Positions 9,318-17,260 of a stretch of 64,000 nucleotides of DNA are shown piece after piece (within the stretch, counting starts at the first letter, position 1; every line of letters starts with the position of its first letter). A program made the position numbers and the translations under genes. This DNA is from Williamsia sp. DF01-3. GTDB taxonomy: Bacteria; Actinomycetota; Actinomycetes; Mycobacteriales; Mycobacteriaceae. Below the pieces are notes generated by a model. It searched no databases. It saw only the letters and a list, made by a program, of their open reading frames with translations, and was not told the origin of the DNA. The DNA lies in NCBI RefSeq assembly GCF_023051145.1, contig NZ_JALKFS010000005.1, positions 1,488,001 to 1,552,000 on the forward strand, written 5' to 3'.

Positions 9318-10334
9318 ATGCGCGTACCGTCGACCGTACGTTCCTCGATCTGGGTGCCGCTGGTCGCGATCGTGGTCCTCCTCCTCGCGGGATGCGGCGC
9401 CTCGGCTCCCACCACCTCGACGCCCTCAGCGGGACCTGCCGTAGACCTGCCGGCACTGGTCCGGCAGGTGGAGGCCTCGGTCGTCACCGTGCTTACCGGG
9501 TCCGGCGTGGGCAGCGGCATCGTCTACAAGACCGACGGCACCGTCGTCACCAACGCCCACGTGGTCGAGGGTGCCCGGCAGGTGAGTGTGGCCTTCGCGG
9601 ACGGGCAACAGGTGTCCGCGAACGTGCGGGCCGTCGATCGTGTGACCGACGTCGCGGTCCTTCAAGCGGACCGCACGGATCTGACTGCGGCGACGTTCGA
9701 GACAGCGTTGCCAGAGGTCGGCGCGCTCGCCGTAGTCGTGGGCAGTCCGCTGGGGTTCGAGGCCACGGTCACCTCGGGCATCATCTCAGGATTGCACCGT
9801 CAGATCCCCGGGTCGGCTTCCACCGGGGCGCCGCTGGTTGACCTGATCCAGACCGACGCCGCGATCTCGCCGGGTAACTCCGGGGGTGCCCTGATCGACG
9901 GACAAGGGCGGGTCGTGGGGATGAGCCAGGCCTACATTCCCCCGTCGGCGGGTGCGGTGGCTCTGGGCTTCGCCATCCCCGCGGCGAATGTCGTCGACGT
10001 CGCAGACCAACTGCTGGCCTCGGGAACTGCACAGCATGCGTACGTCGGCATTCAGCCCGGCACGCTGAGCCCGCAGATCGCCGAACAACTGGCAGTCGAC
10101 CGCACCAGCGGTGCCGTCGTCCTCGAGGTCGTCCCGCTCGGTCCGGCTGCGACGGCGGGTATCCGGCCGGGCGATGTCATCACCGCGGTCAACGGCCACG
10201 ACATCGAGTCGGCGGAGGACTTCATCGCGGCGCTCCGTGCCCTCGACCCGGGCGATCGAGTCGATTTGACCGTGCTCCGCGGTGGCGAGACCCAGCAGAT
10301 CTCGGTCACAGTGACAGACCGCCCCGCCAGCTGA
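9318..10334 (+). CDS. HtrA/DegP-like trypsin-fold protease, lipoprotein
   Basis: A 338-residue secreted serine protease. A hydrophobic signal ends in the lipobox LLLAGC, so it is probably lipid-anchored outside the membrane. The catalytic triad is visible: His in TNAHVV, Asp in VTDVAVL and Ser in GNSGGAL. One PDZ domain follows (TAGIRPGDVITAVNGHDIES). A GGAGG lies 9 bp before the ATG. It diverges from the dnaK operon inside the same IS-bracketed block, which fits envelope protein quality control under stress. One PDZ domain and a lipobox distinguish it from two-PDZ DegP. Confidence 0.92.
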   Translation: MRVPSTVRSSIWVPLVAIVVLLLAGCGASAPTTSTPSAGPAVDLPALVRQVEASVVTVLTGSGVGSGIVYKTDGTVVTNAHVVEGARQVSVAFADGQQVSANVRAVDRVTDVAVLQADRTDLTAATFETALPEVGALAVVVGSPLGFEATVTSGIISGLHRQIPGSASTGAPLVDLIQTDAAISPGNSGGALIDGQGRVVGMSQAYIPPSAGAVALGFAIPAANVVDVADQLLASGTAQHAYVGIQPGTLSPQIAEQLAVDRTSGAVVLEVVPLGPAATAGIRPGDVITAVNGHDIESAEDFIAALRALDPGDRVDLTVLRGGETQQISVTVTDRPAS

Positions 10335-10522
10335 ACGACTATTCCAAGAACGACCAAAACGGGGCGGGCGGGATCTGTGTTGCGGGCGGTCCGGCCCGCA
10401 GCGTTGCGGGTATCGCAGGCGTTGAGCAGCATTACCGTCCGCGTGTCCTTGGGACACAAAATTGGGAATACCAACTTCAACTTCGGGTCAGCCACGAACT
10501 GGGTGGACTGTCCTGTGCTCAT
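10335..10522 (-). pseudogene. Truncated start of an unknown gene after the TniQ fragment
   Basis: A minus-strand frame starts at an ATG overlapping the TniQ-like stop (ATGA, 10519-10522). It encodes MSTGQSTQFVADPKLKLVFP and continues past VMLLNACDTRN. It then runs out toward the antisense of the protease gene, so it is probably the remaining 5' end of the next gene of the same lost transposon. The ATGA coupling supports it being real; I do not recognise it. Confidence 0.3.
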
Positions 10523-11268
10523 CGGATTTGCTGACGCTCCTGATGGGCGCCGAGGGTGACGAGGGCCTCGATGCCGACTTTGTCGGCGGCGAGGTCGCAG
10601 AAGGCCTCGAATCGGGTCGTCGCGGCCGTCCTGTCGTATCGGGAGGTGGGATCGTCGATGTCGGTTGCCTCGGCCAGCGCGGTCAGATACCGCTGGGCCG
10701 TGCACAGGTCGTCGTTGGCCTCGATTACGGTGGCGTCGCGCAAGTCGTGCCGGCAGAACGGACGCACCTTCCGATCGGCGCTCTCGCGCGGACACCGTTG
10801 GGGGCAGTGCCATGGCGGGCCGTGCCTGCCGAGCCAGGTGGTGTCGGAGAATGGCACCTGCCCGCAACCGGGACACCGGGTCTGCAACCGCAGTCGGTGC
10901 CGCAGGCAGATCGGAAGCAACGGGTGCGCCCATTGCCTCTGCCAGATGCAGTCCGGCTCGGCGAGACACCGTGGACAAAACCGGGACCCGCTGAAGTGGT
11001 GCCGGATCCGCTTACGGGCCTCACGCAGTTCAGCGGACTCGGTCGCGCTCACACCAGGGCTGCGGCCCTCATCGATATCCGCGCGTCGCATCCACTTGTG
11101 CAACGTCATCGGATGCACACCGAAGTCCTTGGCGACCTGCTCGATCGTGACACCTTCGCCACGATCACGAGCCACCCGGACCACATCGTCACGGAACTCC
11201 TGGGGGTACGGCTTAGGCACAGCTACATCCTTCCCGACCGCCCGAAGGCAAGCCAGATCAGATGTCAC
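10519..11268 (-). pseudogene. In-frame fusion of an IS3 OrfA N-terminus to a TniQ-like zinc-finger fragment
   Basis: The first part (VPKPYPQEFRDDVVRVARDRGEG onward, ending EARKRIR) is the DNA-binding OrfA of a relative of the flanking IS. At about 10990 it switches without a break to RFCPRCLAEPDC, with CxxC pairs, a CLRHR motif and CPGCGQ, as in the zinc-binding region of TniQ proteins of Tn7/Tn5053-type transposons. The true N-terminus of the TniQ-like protein and all of orfB are missing, so this looks like the scar of a deletion between two mobile elements. Expression as a chimera is possible but untested. The TniQ assignment rests on cysteine/histidine spacing alone. Confidence 0.6.
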
Positions 11269-11287
11269 CTATCCGTGCAGCAGTCCC
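10990..11287 (-). mobile_element. Remnant of a second, related IS3-family element
   Basis: It contains only the orfA-side end: an inverted repeat at 11263-11287 (23 of 25 identical to the left repeat of copy 1) and most of orfA. The right edge abuts IS copy 2 exactly where copy 2 loses its own end; the left edge is the junction with the TniQ-like fragment. Confidence 0.65.
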
Positions 11288-11567
11288 CGACGACGTTGTC
11301 CGCGTCGCCCAGAACCGTGAAGACGGTGTGACTCTCGAACAGATCGCTGCCGACTTCGGTATCCACCCGATGACCCTGAACAACTGGATCCGCAAGGCCG
11401 ACGTGGAGGCCGGGATCAAGCCCGGCACCACGTCGGCCGAATCGCGTGAGCTGCGCGAGGCCAAGCGGCGTGTGCGCCTGCTTGAACAGGAGAACGAGGT
11501 CTTACGCCGGGCGGCGGCGTACCTGTCCCAAGCGAATCTGCCGGGAAAAGGTGGTACCCGCTCGTGA
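11262..11567 (+). CDS. IS3-family transposase OrfA, hybrid N-terminus (copy 2)
   Basis: From DDVVRVAQNREDG to the C-terminus it is identical to copy 1 OrfA, with the helix-turn-helix and coiled coil intact. The first residues (MSPIRAAVP) come from the inverted repeat of the neighbouring IS remnant, which replaces the native MPAVPKPYPQEFR. Loss of part of the first helix probably impairs DNA binding. Confidence 0.75.
   Translation: MSPIRAAVPDDVVRVAQNREDGVTLEQIAADFGIHPMTLNNWIRKADVEAGIKPGTTSAESRELREAKRRVRLLEQENEVLRRAAAYLSQANLPGKGGTRS
11263..11287 (+). repeat. Terminal inverted repeat of the IS remnant
   Basis: It contains TGTCACCTATCCGTGCAGCA, two mismatches from the corresponding 25-bp repeat of IS copy 1. 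Confidence 0.65.
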
Positions 11568-12424
11568 GTGAGCTGGCCGCTGACGGCATCCCCGTCACGG
11601 TGGCGTGTCGGGTACTCAAGATCGCTCGCCAGCCCTACTACCGGTGGCGCAAGAACCCGATCACCGACGCCGAGCTCGCCGAGGCGTACCGGGCCAACGC
11701 CCTGTTCGACGCCCACCGCGAAGACCCGGAGTTCGGCTACCGCTACCTCGCCGACGAGGCCGAAGCCGCAGGCGAGAAGATGTGCCGGCGGACGGCGTGG
11801 CGGATCTGCTCCGCCGGCGGCTGGACCAGCACCATCAGCAAGAGAGGCCGCGGCAAGCACCGCAAGGCCGGCCCGCCTGTACACGACGATCTCGTCAAGA
11901 GAGACTTCACCGCGCCCGGCCCCAACGAGCTGTGGCTGACCGACATCACCGAGCACTGGACGGCCGAGGGCAAGCTGTACCTGTGCGCGATCAAGGACGT
12001 CTACTCGGGCCGGATCGTCGGGTACTCGATCGACTCGAGAATGAAGTCCCGCCTGGCCGTGGCCGCCCTGAACAGCGCTGTCGCCAGGCGAGGGGACGTG
12101 GCCGGCTGCGTTCTGCACAGCGATAGAGGGTCTCAATTTCGTTCGAAGAAGATGCAGAAGGCCATCACCCGGCACGGCATGCTCGGGTCGATGGGCAGGG
12201 TCGGTGCGTGTGGTGACAACGCGGCGATGGAGAGCTTCTTCTCGCTGCTACAGAACAACGTCCTCGACCGTCGATCCTGGGCCACCAGAGACGAGCTCCG
12301 GGCCGCCATCGTGCACTGGATCGAACGGACCTACCACCGCCGCAGACGACAGGACCGCCTCGGCAGATTGACCCCCATTGAATTCGAGACCATCATCAAC
12401 CACGAGGCCCCTCAGGCCGCGTGA
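11564..12424 (+). CDS. IS3-family transposase OrfB (copy 2)
   Basis: It matches the 286-residue OrfB of copy 1 in every residue, including the DDE motifs in LWLTDITEHW, VLHSDRGSQF and NAAMESFFSLLQNN. The GTG start overlaps orfA by GTGA. The intact frame suggests recent arrival, even though the orfA end of the element is damaged. Confidence 0.95.
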   Translation: MSELAADGIPVTVACRVLKIARQPYYRWRKNPITDAELAEAYRANALFDAHREDPEFGYRYLADEAEAAGEKMCRRTAWRICSAGGWTSTISKRGRGKHRKAGPPVHDDLVKRDFTAPGPNELWLTDITEHWTAEGKLYLCAIKDVYSGRIVGYSIDSRMKSRLAVAALNSAVARRGDVAGCVLHSDRGSQFRSKKMQKAITRHGMLGSMGRVGACGDNAAMESFFSLLQNNVLDRRSWATRDELRAAIVHWIERTYHRRRRQDRLGRLTPIEFETIINHEAPQAA

Positions 12425-12431
12425 CTAACCC

Positions 12432-12456
12432 TGTCACCTATCCGTGCACCAGACCC
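12432..12456 (+). repeat. Terminal inverted repeat of IS copy 2, orfB side
   Basis: TGTCACCTATCCGTGCACCA followed by GACCC; an exact inverted copy of 393-417. Confidence 0.8.
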
Positions 12457-12838
12457 AGATATTCGATTGGTTCGACCAGGTCAAAGACCATTTGTTGCTT
12501 CCTTACGTTGATCTTCTAGCTATTGGGCCGAAACCCTATAAGTCCGGTGTTTTCAGTTGATTCGACGAGCCGTCCGAGTCGGGCCCTACAGCTTGTCGCC
12601 CAATGAGTCGAGCGCTGTTGCGACTTTTGGACCAGGGCTTGTCGAGGAAGCCCGAGAGGTCACGCCGATCTCGCATGGGGCACCTCCTGCGAAGCTCGAG
12701 ACCCTGATCCTGACGCCATGTCGCGCTCGATGTAGGGCCAGGCCGAATCACCTCTGCCCTTTAGGCATTTTACTCCTAGTGGATGTCACAGTCGCTGGCT
12801 TCTTGCGGTCAAACCGCAATCTGCCGTCATCGGTTTGG
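12457..12838. other. Gene-free stretch after the IS
   Basis: No supportable gene was seen. It contains one hairpin at 12803-12819 that may end the operon on its right. The first bases (ATATTCGATTGGTTCG) weakly resemble, in reverse, the sequence outside copy 1 (CGAATGGGTC). They may be leftovers of a common insertion target. Confidence 0.4.
12803..12819 (-). terminator. Small hairpin after the enoyl-CoA hydratase gene
   Basis: Perfect 6-bp arms TTGCGG and CCGCAA with a 5-base loop, just past the stop of the minus-strand operon. There is no strong T-run, so intrinsic termination is uncertain. Confidence 0.4.
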
Positions 12839-13605
12839 TCAACGTCCTTTCCACTGCGGTGGTCGCTTTTCGGCGAATGCGACCGCGCCTTCTTTGGCGT
12901 CTTCAGAAGCGAAGACCGGCATGATGATCTTCATCTGCTCAGCGAACATCGTCTCGGGCGTCCAGCCCTTGGCTGCTGCGATCACCTGTTTGGTGGCCGC
13001 GACGGCAAGGGGGCCGTTGGCGGTTATTTTCTCGGCCAATATGAGCGCGCTCCTCAGCGCTTCGCCCGGGTCAGTCAAAACGTTGACCAATCCAAGTTCG
13101 TATGCTCGGGGAGCGGAGAGGTTGTCGCCAGTAAGCGCGAGTTCCATGGCAATCTGGTACGGAATTCGGGCGGGGAGTCTGAGGAGACCGCCGCCACCGG
13201 CGACGAGCCCTCGCTTGACCTCGGGTATGCCGAACACCGCATCTCGCGACGCGACGATGAGATCGGTCGCCAACGCCAGCTCGGTGCCGCCGCCAATGCG
13301 AACCCCTCCACCGCCGCTATCACCGGCTTGTTGGGGGTGCGCTCGGTGAAACCCATACCACGGCCTTCCACCACGACATTTTCGCCTTGTGCGAATGCTT
13401 TGAGATCCATTCCGGAACTGAATGTTCCGCCGGACCCGGTGAGCACTGCAACCGATAGGCCGGGGTCTGTGTCCAGTCGGTCCATAGCGGCCGCGAGCCC
13501 TTGGCTCACGGCGCCGTTGATCGCGTTGCGCGCTCTTGGCCGGTTGATGGTGATCACCAAGATCCGGTCGCGTTGGTCCAGCAGAACCTCGGATTCGTCA
13601 GCCAT
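12839..13605 (-). CDS. Enoyl-CoA hydratase/isomerase, frameshifted
   Basis: A crotonase-fold protein of about 255 residues after repair. The first part has RPRARNAINGAVSQGL and the oxyanion-hole region SGGTFSSGMDLKAFAQG. The second has TDLIVASRDAVFGIPEVKRGLVAGGGGLLRLP and ends AFAEKRPPQWKGR. The frames meet near 13290, where one missing G gives ALAAAPS instead of the expected ALAGGTELALATDL. The ATG at 13605 follows GGAGATAC. It is the last gene of a minus-strand operon after the AveC-like membrane protein and the epimerase/PEP-domain protein, and probably hydrates an unsaturated acyl-CoA from that pathway. Confidence 0.85.
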
Positions 13606-13656
13606 GTATCTCCAATCGTCGCGAGTGGTCATCGGATGCAAGTCGTGCGTTGAACG

Positions 13657-14631
13657 TCAGTGTCGGCCGTACAACAGCCAGCTTGGTGTGTCTGCTGGGA
13701 TGCTGTCTTTGAAGACGACCGATACGATCACGAAAAGCGCTATGTAGAGCGCGTTGGAGAAGTTCGAGTACCCGATCACCGCGAGCACTCGCATGGTGCT
13801 TGCTCGTCTACCAGAAATCCCCGCGCTCTCGAGCCGCACGTCTAAGAAACTCTTTCCGTCCCGCATGTTGAGGTAGAGAACCCATCCAGTGGTCACCAAG
13901 GCGAGACCGAACAGCGGGAATTCATAGACAGGCATCTTGTAGAAATGGTCGCCCCACAGTGAAACGTTGCCGGGAGAGCTCAGCCAGACATCGACATGAA
14001 TCAGTCGGGTTGCGATCAATTCGAGCGGGAATTGGAACAGGAGCGAGACACCGGCCCACCCGATGACGAAGAGGACAACATCGTTCAGGTTCGACCAGCG
14101 CTTGGCTACCCATCTGATCACGTATGCACTGAACAGGGCCCCCAGAGGCAAGACGACGAGGTATGCGGGCGGGGTGATCAGCAGTGGCTCGACGAACTGT
14201 GATCCGTTCTCGCTGGACCAGCCGGGAACCTGGTCGCACCAGCACCCCGCGTTCACGAGCTTGGAGTTGTAGGTGAAACCGCGCTCGGCCATAGACACCA
14301 GCGGATCCTGCCACCATGTGCACAACCAGCCGATCATCACCAACTGAAACAGGCTGAGGCACTCTCTATTCCACAACGTTCGCGCGATGTAGATGACACC
14401 GCCGATCCCCACCGCGATCATCGCTGTCTGGAAAACTATCAATCCATACCGCGGGAAGTCGGAAATAGGATCGGGACCCGCATTGGGGGCGGTGGGCCCA
14501 GCCGCGATCCAGCTCGCGAATATGTACATCTGCAACAGGATGGCCGCAGCTCCCACAGTCGGCCACGCGTAGGCCCAGAGCGATCTGGCGTTGGGTTCGA
14601 GTTGTGGCGACGTCGCTTCGGCCGTCGTCAT
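13657..14631 (-). CDS. Integral membrane protein, spirocyclase AveC-like family
   Basis: A 324-residue protein with about seven hydrophobic segments (for example WPTVGAAAILLQMYIFASWI, YGLIVFQTAMIAVGIGGVIY and DVVLFVIGWAGVSLLFQFPL) and a conserved-looking CWCDQVPGW loop. The layout and length match the AveC-like family, named after avermectin AveC, which acts on a spiroketal; most family members have no known reaction. The start overlaps the stop of the 842-residue epimerase/PEP protein by ATGA (14628-14631), so the two are co-translated. It could be a membrane-bound isomerase or dehydratase acting on a lipophilic intermediate. Family assignment is from memory of the pattern. Confidence 0.55.
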   Translation of the reverse strand: MTTAEATSPQLEPNARSLWAYAWPTVGAAAILLQMYIFASWIAAGPTAPNAGPDPISDFPRYGLIVFQTAMIAVGIGGVIYIARTLWNRECLSLFQLVMIGWLCTWWQDPLVSMAERGFTYNSKLVNAGCWCDQVPGWSSENGSQFVEPLLITPPAYLVVLPLGALFSAYVIRWVAKRWSNLNDVVLFVIGWAGVSLLFQFPLELIATRLIHVDVWLSSPGNVSLWGDHFYKMPVYEFPLFGLALVTTGWVLYLNMRDGKSFLDVRLESAGISGRRASTMRVLAVIGYSNFSNALYIALFVIVSVVFKDSIPADTPSWLLYGRH

Positions 14632-17156
14632 TGCTGGACTCGTTCTATCGGATTGGATTCGCTGGCCCCAGCTTGTATACAGGTGATGGTCCCAGCGCCC
14701 CCGTCTACTTCAACCCACATACCGCTAAGTAAGCGTTTCGTCGCGTCCTGTGTCCCGACAACGCACGGGATCCCAAATTCGCGAGCGACGATGGCTGCGT
14801 GCGAAGCCATCGCTCCGATGTCGGTGATCACTGCTGAGGCGACTCCGAACAAGGGTGTCCACCCGGTGTCGGTGACGTGTGCGACCAAGATGTCGCCGGT
14901 GTCGAGGTCACCGTCGAAAGCGTCTTCGATCACCTGAATGCGGCCGCGGACGACGCCGACCGCTGCCGACTGCCCGGAGATCGATTCTCCGACTCTCAAG
15001 GTTGGTAGGGCATCGTCGGCAAGCGGTTCCCAGGACAGCTCGAACACTCCGGGAACACGAACGTTCCGGAGACGTGCACGTTCGGCGCGGCGGCGATCGA
15101 CCAGTGCCGCTAAATTGGTCGGCGGAAGCAACGCTTCATCCAGGGTCAGGTGAAAGACATCCTGAACGTCGTCGAGTCGACCGGCAGCTACGAGTCGGCG
15201 GCCCCGTTCCCGTGCGAGAAGGCGAACGGCATGCAGAACCCTGACGGAGACATCCCGAGCGTACTCACGATTGCGGACCGATTGCCGTGCGAAGCGCACG
15301 GCGGCGCGAGCCTTCAGTTTCGGTTTATGCGTGATTTCCTCGGTGTGCACCCGGGTGACCACGGACAGGGCGGTGTCGAGGAGCTGTTGAGGTGCGTCAC
15401 CGAAGGTCTTGTTGGCGAACTCGCCTTCGCCCGGTCCGCGGTGGCCGACGTCCTTGAGTACTGCGTCAAATACCTGGGCGAACGCCGGAGAGCAGGCGCG
15501 GAGATCGGCCAGCAGCGGCTTCTCGGGCCCGAGGATCCGGTCGGAGAGCTGCGGATCTGCCGTGATCGCCTCAGCGATCCGATAGACACCGCGAAGAGCA
15601 CCGGCGCTGGTCAGACTGTCGGAACCGACTTTGAGCGAGTCCAAGTCGTCTTCTCCGACGGCCTTCCGTGCAGCTGCCATGGCGCTTCCCACCACGCTGA
15701 ACGAGAACGCTGCGAGGTTCCAACCCTGCGCGGTCATGTCGCACGCAAGCCGCAATCGGGCTTCGAGCTCCGGATCGGTGAGTTCATCTGCGCGTGCTGC
15801 CTCATCCAGGAGAAAGTCGGCTTCGTGCCGCAGAAGGTCCGCTTCTTTCCTGATCCCGATGACGCGGGGAAGGAATCGTGAGGCAACAGTGAGCCCATTG
15901 CGGATCTCCGAGAGCGATGGCCGCGATGCGGTCTTTTCACCGGCGGGTTCGACACCCAGGTACTGTGCATCGATGTCCTCGGGTGACCAACCGGGCAGTT
16001 GCTTGGCCATCTCGCGAATGTTCGACACTCCGAGATACAGGCGGTGCGCGACCGGGATGACGGCTCGGCTGTTCATCTCGGCCTGTTGGCGTTCGTCGAG
16101 GTTGGTCAGGTACGAGGTCCAGTGCTGGGTAGCGCGAAGTGCGGTCGTCATGACGTCGAGCGAAAATGCTGTCATCGGGCCGGGGAACGCCTCGGACAGG
16201 TTCGACGATGTAAAAACCGGGAATGCAGGATCGATCGGTACGTCGAACTCCCCGCCAACTCCACTCGATGTCGTGGCGACCAACTCGTTACCGTCATAGG
16301 ACGGCAGGTCGGACGGTACGTCGGTTGGCGAGAATGCCAACCGACGCCGGTAGTACTTCCGACTTCCACCCGAGATGTACTCGCGTGTCGCCGAGCGCGC
16401 AAGGTCGGTGAGCACGCCCGCTGTGTCCCAGCCGAATTGGAAATCAAATGCTTCTTGTAGCCGTGTCGTATCAATCGTCGGTGGCGCCTCGTGTGCGTCG
16501 CGGTCCGTGAAGCCCCGGTGCAGTGCGTCGGCAATATCGCGCACGGTGACGCTTCCGGGGGCCGCAAGGTTGACGACTCCGACCGTGGACGCGACGGCCG
16601 CCGTGCTGAGAAAGCGGGAGAGGTCCTCGTGGTGCACGAATTGCCACCGATAATCTCCTGTGCCGATTCCGGAGAGCTTTCGTTTGTACAACCTGCGTGT
16701 GAACGAATCTGTGCCGAGCCGGCCAGCGGTTGGTGCTGCCCGGACGACGAGTGATCCTGCGGAGAACTCGTGGGCTCGCGACTGCACGGCTACCTCTGCC
16801 GTCACGAAAGCGCGCGCTTCGGCGGTAGCTGGCGCCAGGTCGTGTTGCTCTGCGCGTGGACTGCTCGCCGATCCGTAGACGGTCGCTGACGACCTCAGGA
16901 CAAATCGTCTGACGCCCGCCGAAGCGGCAGCGTCCACAATCTCGCGGGTTCGGGCCGGATCGCCGAGCGCAATCACCGTGTCGGTGTCGGCGAGAGCCTC
17001 GGTCAACCGCTCAAGGTCTTGGCCCGTACGATAGGAGTCGAGTCCGACGATCCTGACGTCAGTTCCAGCGCCCGCGAGCTCACGTACGACTCCGGTGAGT
17101 ACGGGCGAACCGTAGGTCAGCGAAGTATCATTCGTTACAACAACTTTCACGTTCAC
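14628..17156 (-). CDS. Epimerase-like/PEP-synthase swivel-domain fusion (no ATP-grasp)
   Basis: An 842-residue protein. Residues 1 to about 260 resemble an extended SDR/NAD-epimerase (RFVLRSSATVYGSASS, then YRWQFVHHEDLSRFL). The usual N-terminal GxxGxxG is not evident; the start is VVVTNDTSLTYGSPVLTG. A long helical middle region follows. The last 100 or so residues are the PEP-utilising mobile (swivel) domain with phosphohistidine motif DIGAMASHAAIVAREFGIPCVVGT. No ATP-grasp domain or PEP barrel is present, so it could only accept or pass phosphate if another protein charges it. Rifampicin phosphotransferase uses a similar order (ATP, substrate, His domains). It leads an operon with the AveC-like protein and a hydratase. 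The substrate is unknown. Confidence 0.75.
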   Translation of the reverse strand: MNVKVVVTNDTSLTYGSPVLTGVVRELAGAGTDVRIVGLDSYRTGQDLERLTEALADTDTVIALGDPARTREIVDAAASAGVRRFVLRSSATVYGSASSPRAEQHDLAPATAEARAFVTAEVAVQSRAHEFSAGSLVVRAAPTAGRLGTDSFTRRLYKRKLSGIGTGDYRWQFVHHEDLSRFLSTAAVASTVGVVNLAAPGSVTVRDIADALHRGFTDRDAHEAPPTIDTTRLQEAFDFQFGWDTAGVLTDLARSATREYISGGSRKYYRRRLAFSPTDVPSDLPSYDGNELVATTSSGVGGEFDVPIDPAFPVFTSSNLSEAFPGPMTAFSLDVMTTALRATQHWTSYLTNLDERQQAEMNSRAVIPVAHRLYLGVSNIREMAKQLPGWSPEDIDAQYLGVEPAGEKTASRPSLSEIRNGLTVASRFLPRVIGIRKEADLLRHEADFLLDEAARADELTDPELEARLRLACDMTAQGWNLAAFSFSVVGSAMAAARKAVGEDDLDSLKVGSDSLTSAGALRGVYRIAEAITADPQLSDRILGPEKPLLADLRACSPAFAQVFDAVLKDVGHRGPGEGEFANKTFGDAPQQLLDTALSVVTRVHTEEITHKPKLKARAAVRFARQSVRNREYARDVSVRVLHAVRLLARERGRRLVAAGRLDDVQDVFHLTLDEALLPPTNLAALVDRRRAERARLRNVRVPGVFELSWEPLADDALPTLRVGESISGQSAAVGVVRGRIQVIEDAFDGDLDTGDILVAHVTDTGWTPLFGVASAVITDIGAMASHAAIVAREFGIPCVVGTQDATKRLLSGMWVEVDGGAGTITCIQAGASESNPIERVQQ

Positions 17157-17210
17157 TCCAGCCTAAGGTGGGGGTGTGGCGGCGTCACGTCGTTCCACCA
17201 GACGTCTGTT

Positions 17211-17228
17211 TTAGTAGAATTCATCTAA
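17211..17228. promoter_or_regulatory. Palindromic operator candidate upstream of the epimerase/PEP gene
   Basis: TTAGTAGAATTCATCTAA is an imperfect palindrome 55 bp upstream of the gene start, in an AT-rich patch. A near copy (15 of 18, reverse orientation) lies at 33942-33959 between the thiolase and tesB genes, which suggests one regulator serves both. Confidence 0.55.
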
Positions 17229-17260
17229 TCGTAAGACTAAATGACGATCCGAGGGCTTGT

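Larger units (their letters stand above)
11288..12456 (+). mobile_element. IS3-family insertion sequence, copy 2 (5'-truncated)
   Basis: It carries orfA lacking its first codons, complete orfB and the orfB-side inverted repeat at 12432-12456. Homology to copy 1 begins at 11288 (CGACGACGTTGTCCGCG), directly after the inverted repeat of the IS remnant, so its own orfA-side end is lost. It is inverted relative to copy 1, enclosing the chaperone block. With one end missing it could no longer transpose alone. Confidence 0.85.

Noticed and set aside
393-12456. Target-site duplication of a composite transposon
   Set aside because: The outer flanks (GTC before 393, AGA after 12456) do not match, and copy 2 is truncated, so transposition as one unit cannot be shown from the sequence.
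12557-13747. 396-codon plus-strand frame
   Set aside because: Antisense to the frameshifted enoyl-CoA hydratase; the minus-strand pieces carry all crotonase motifs.
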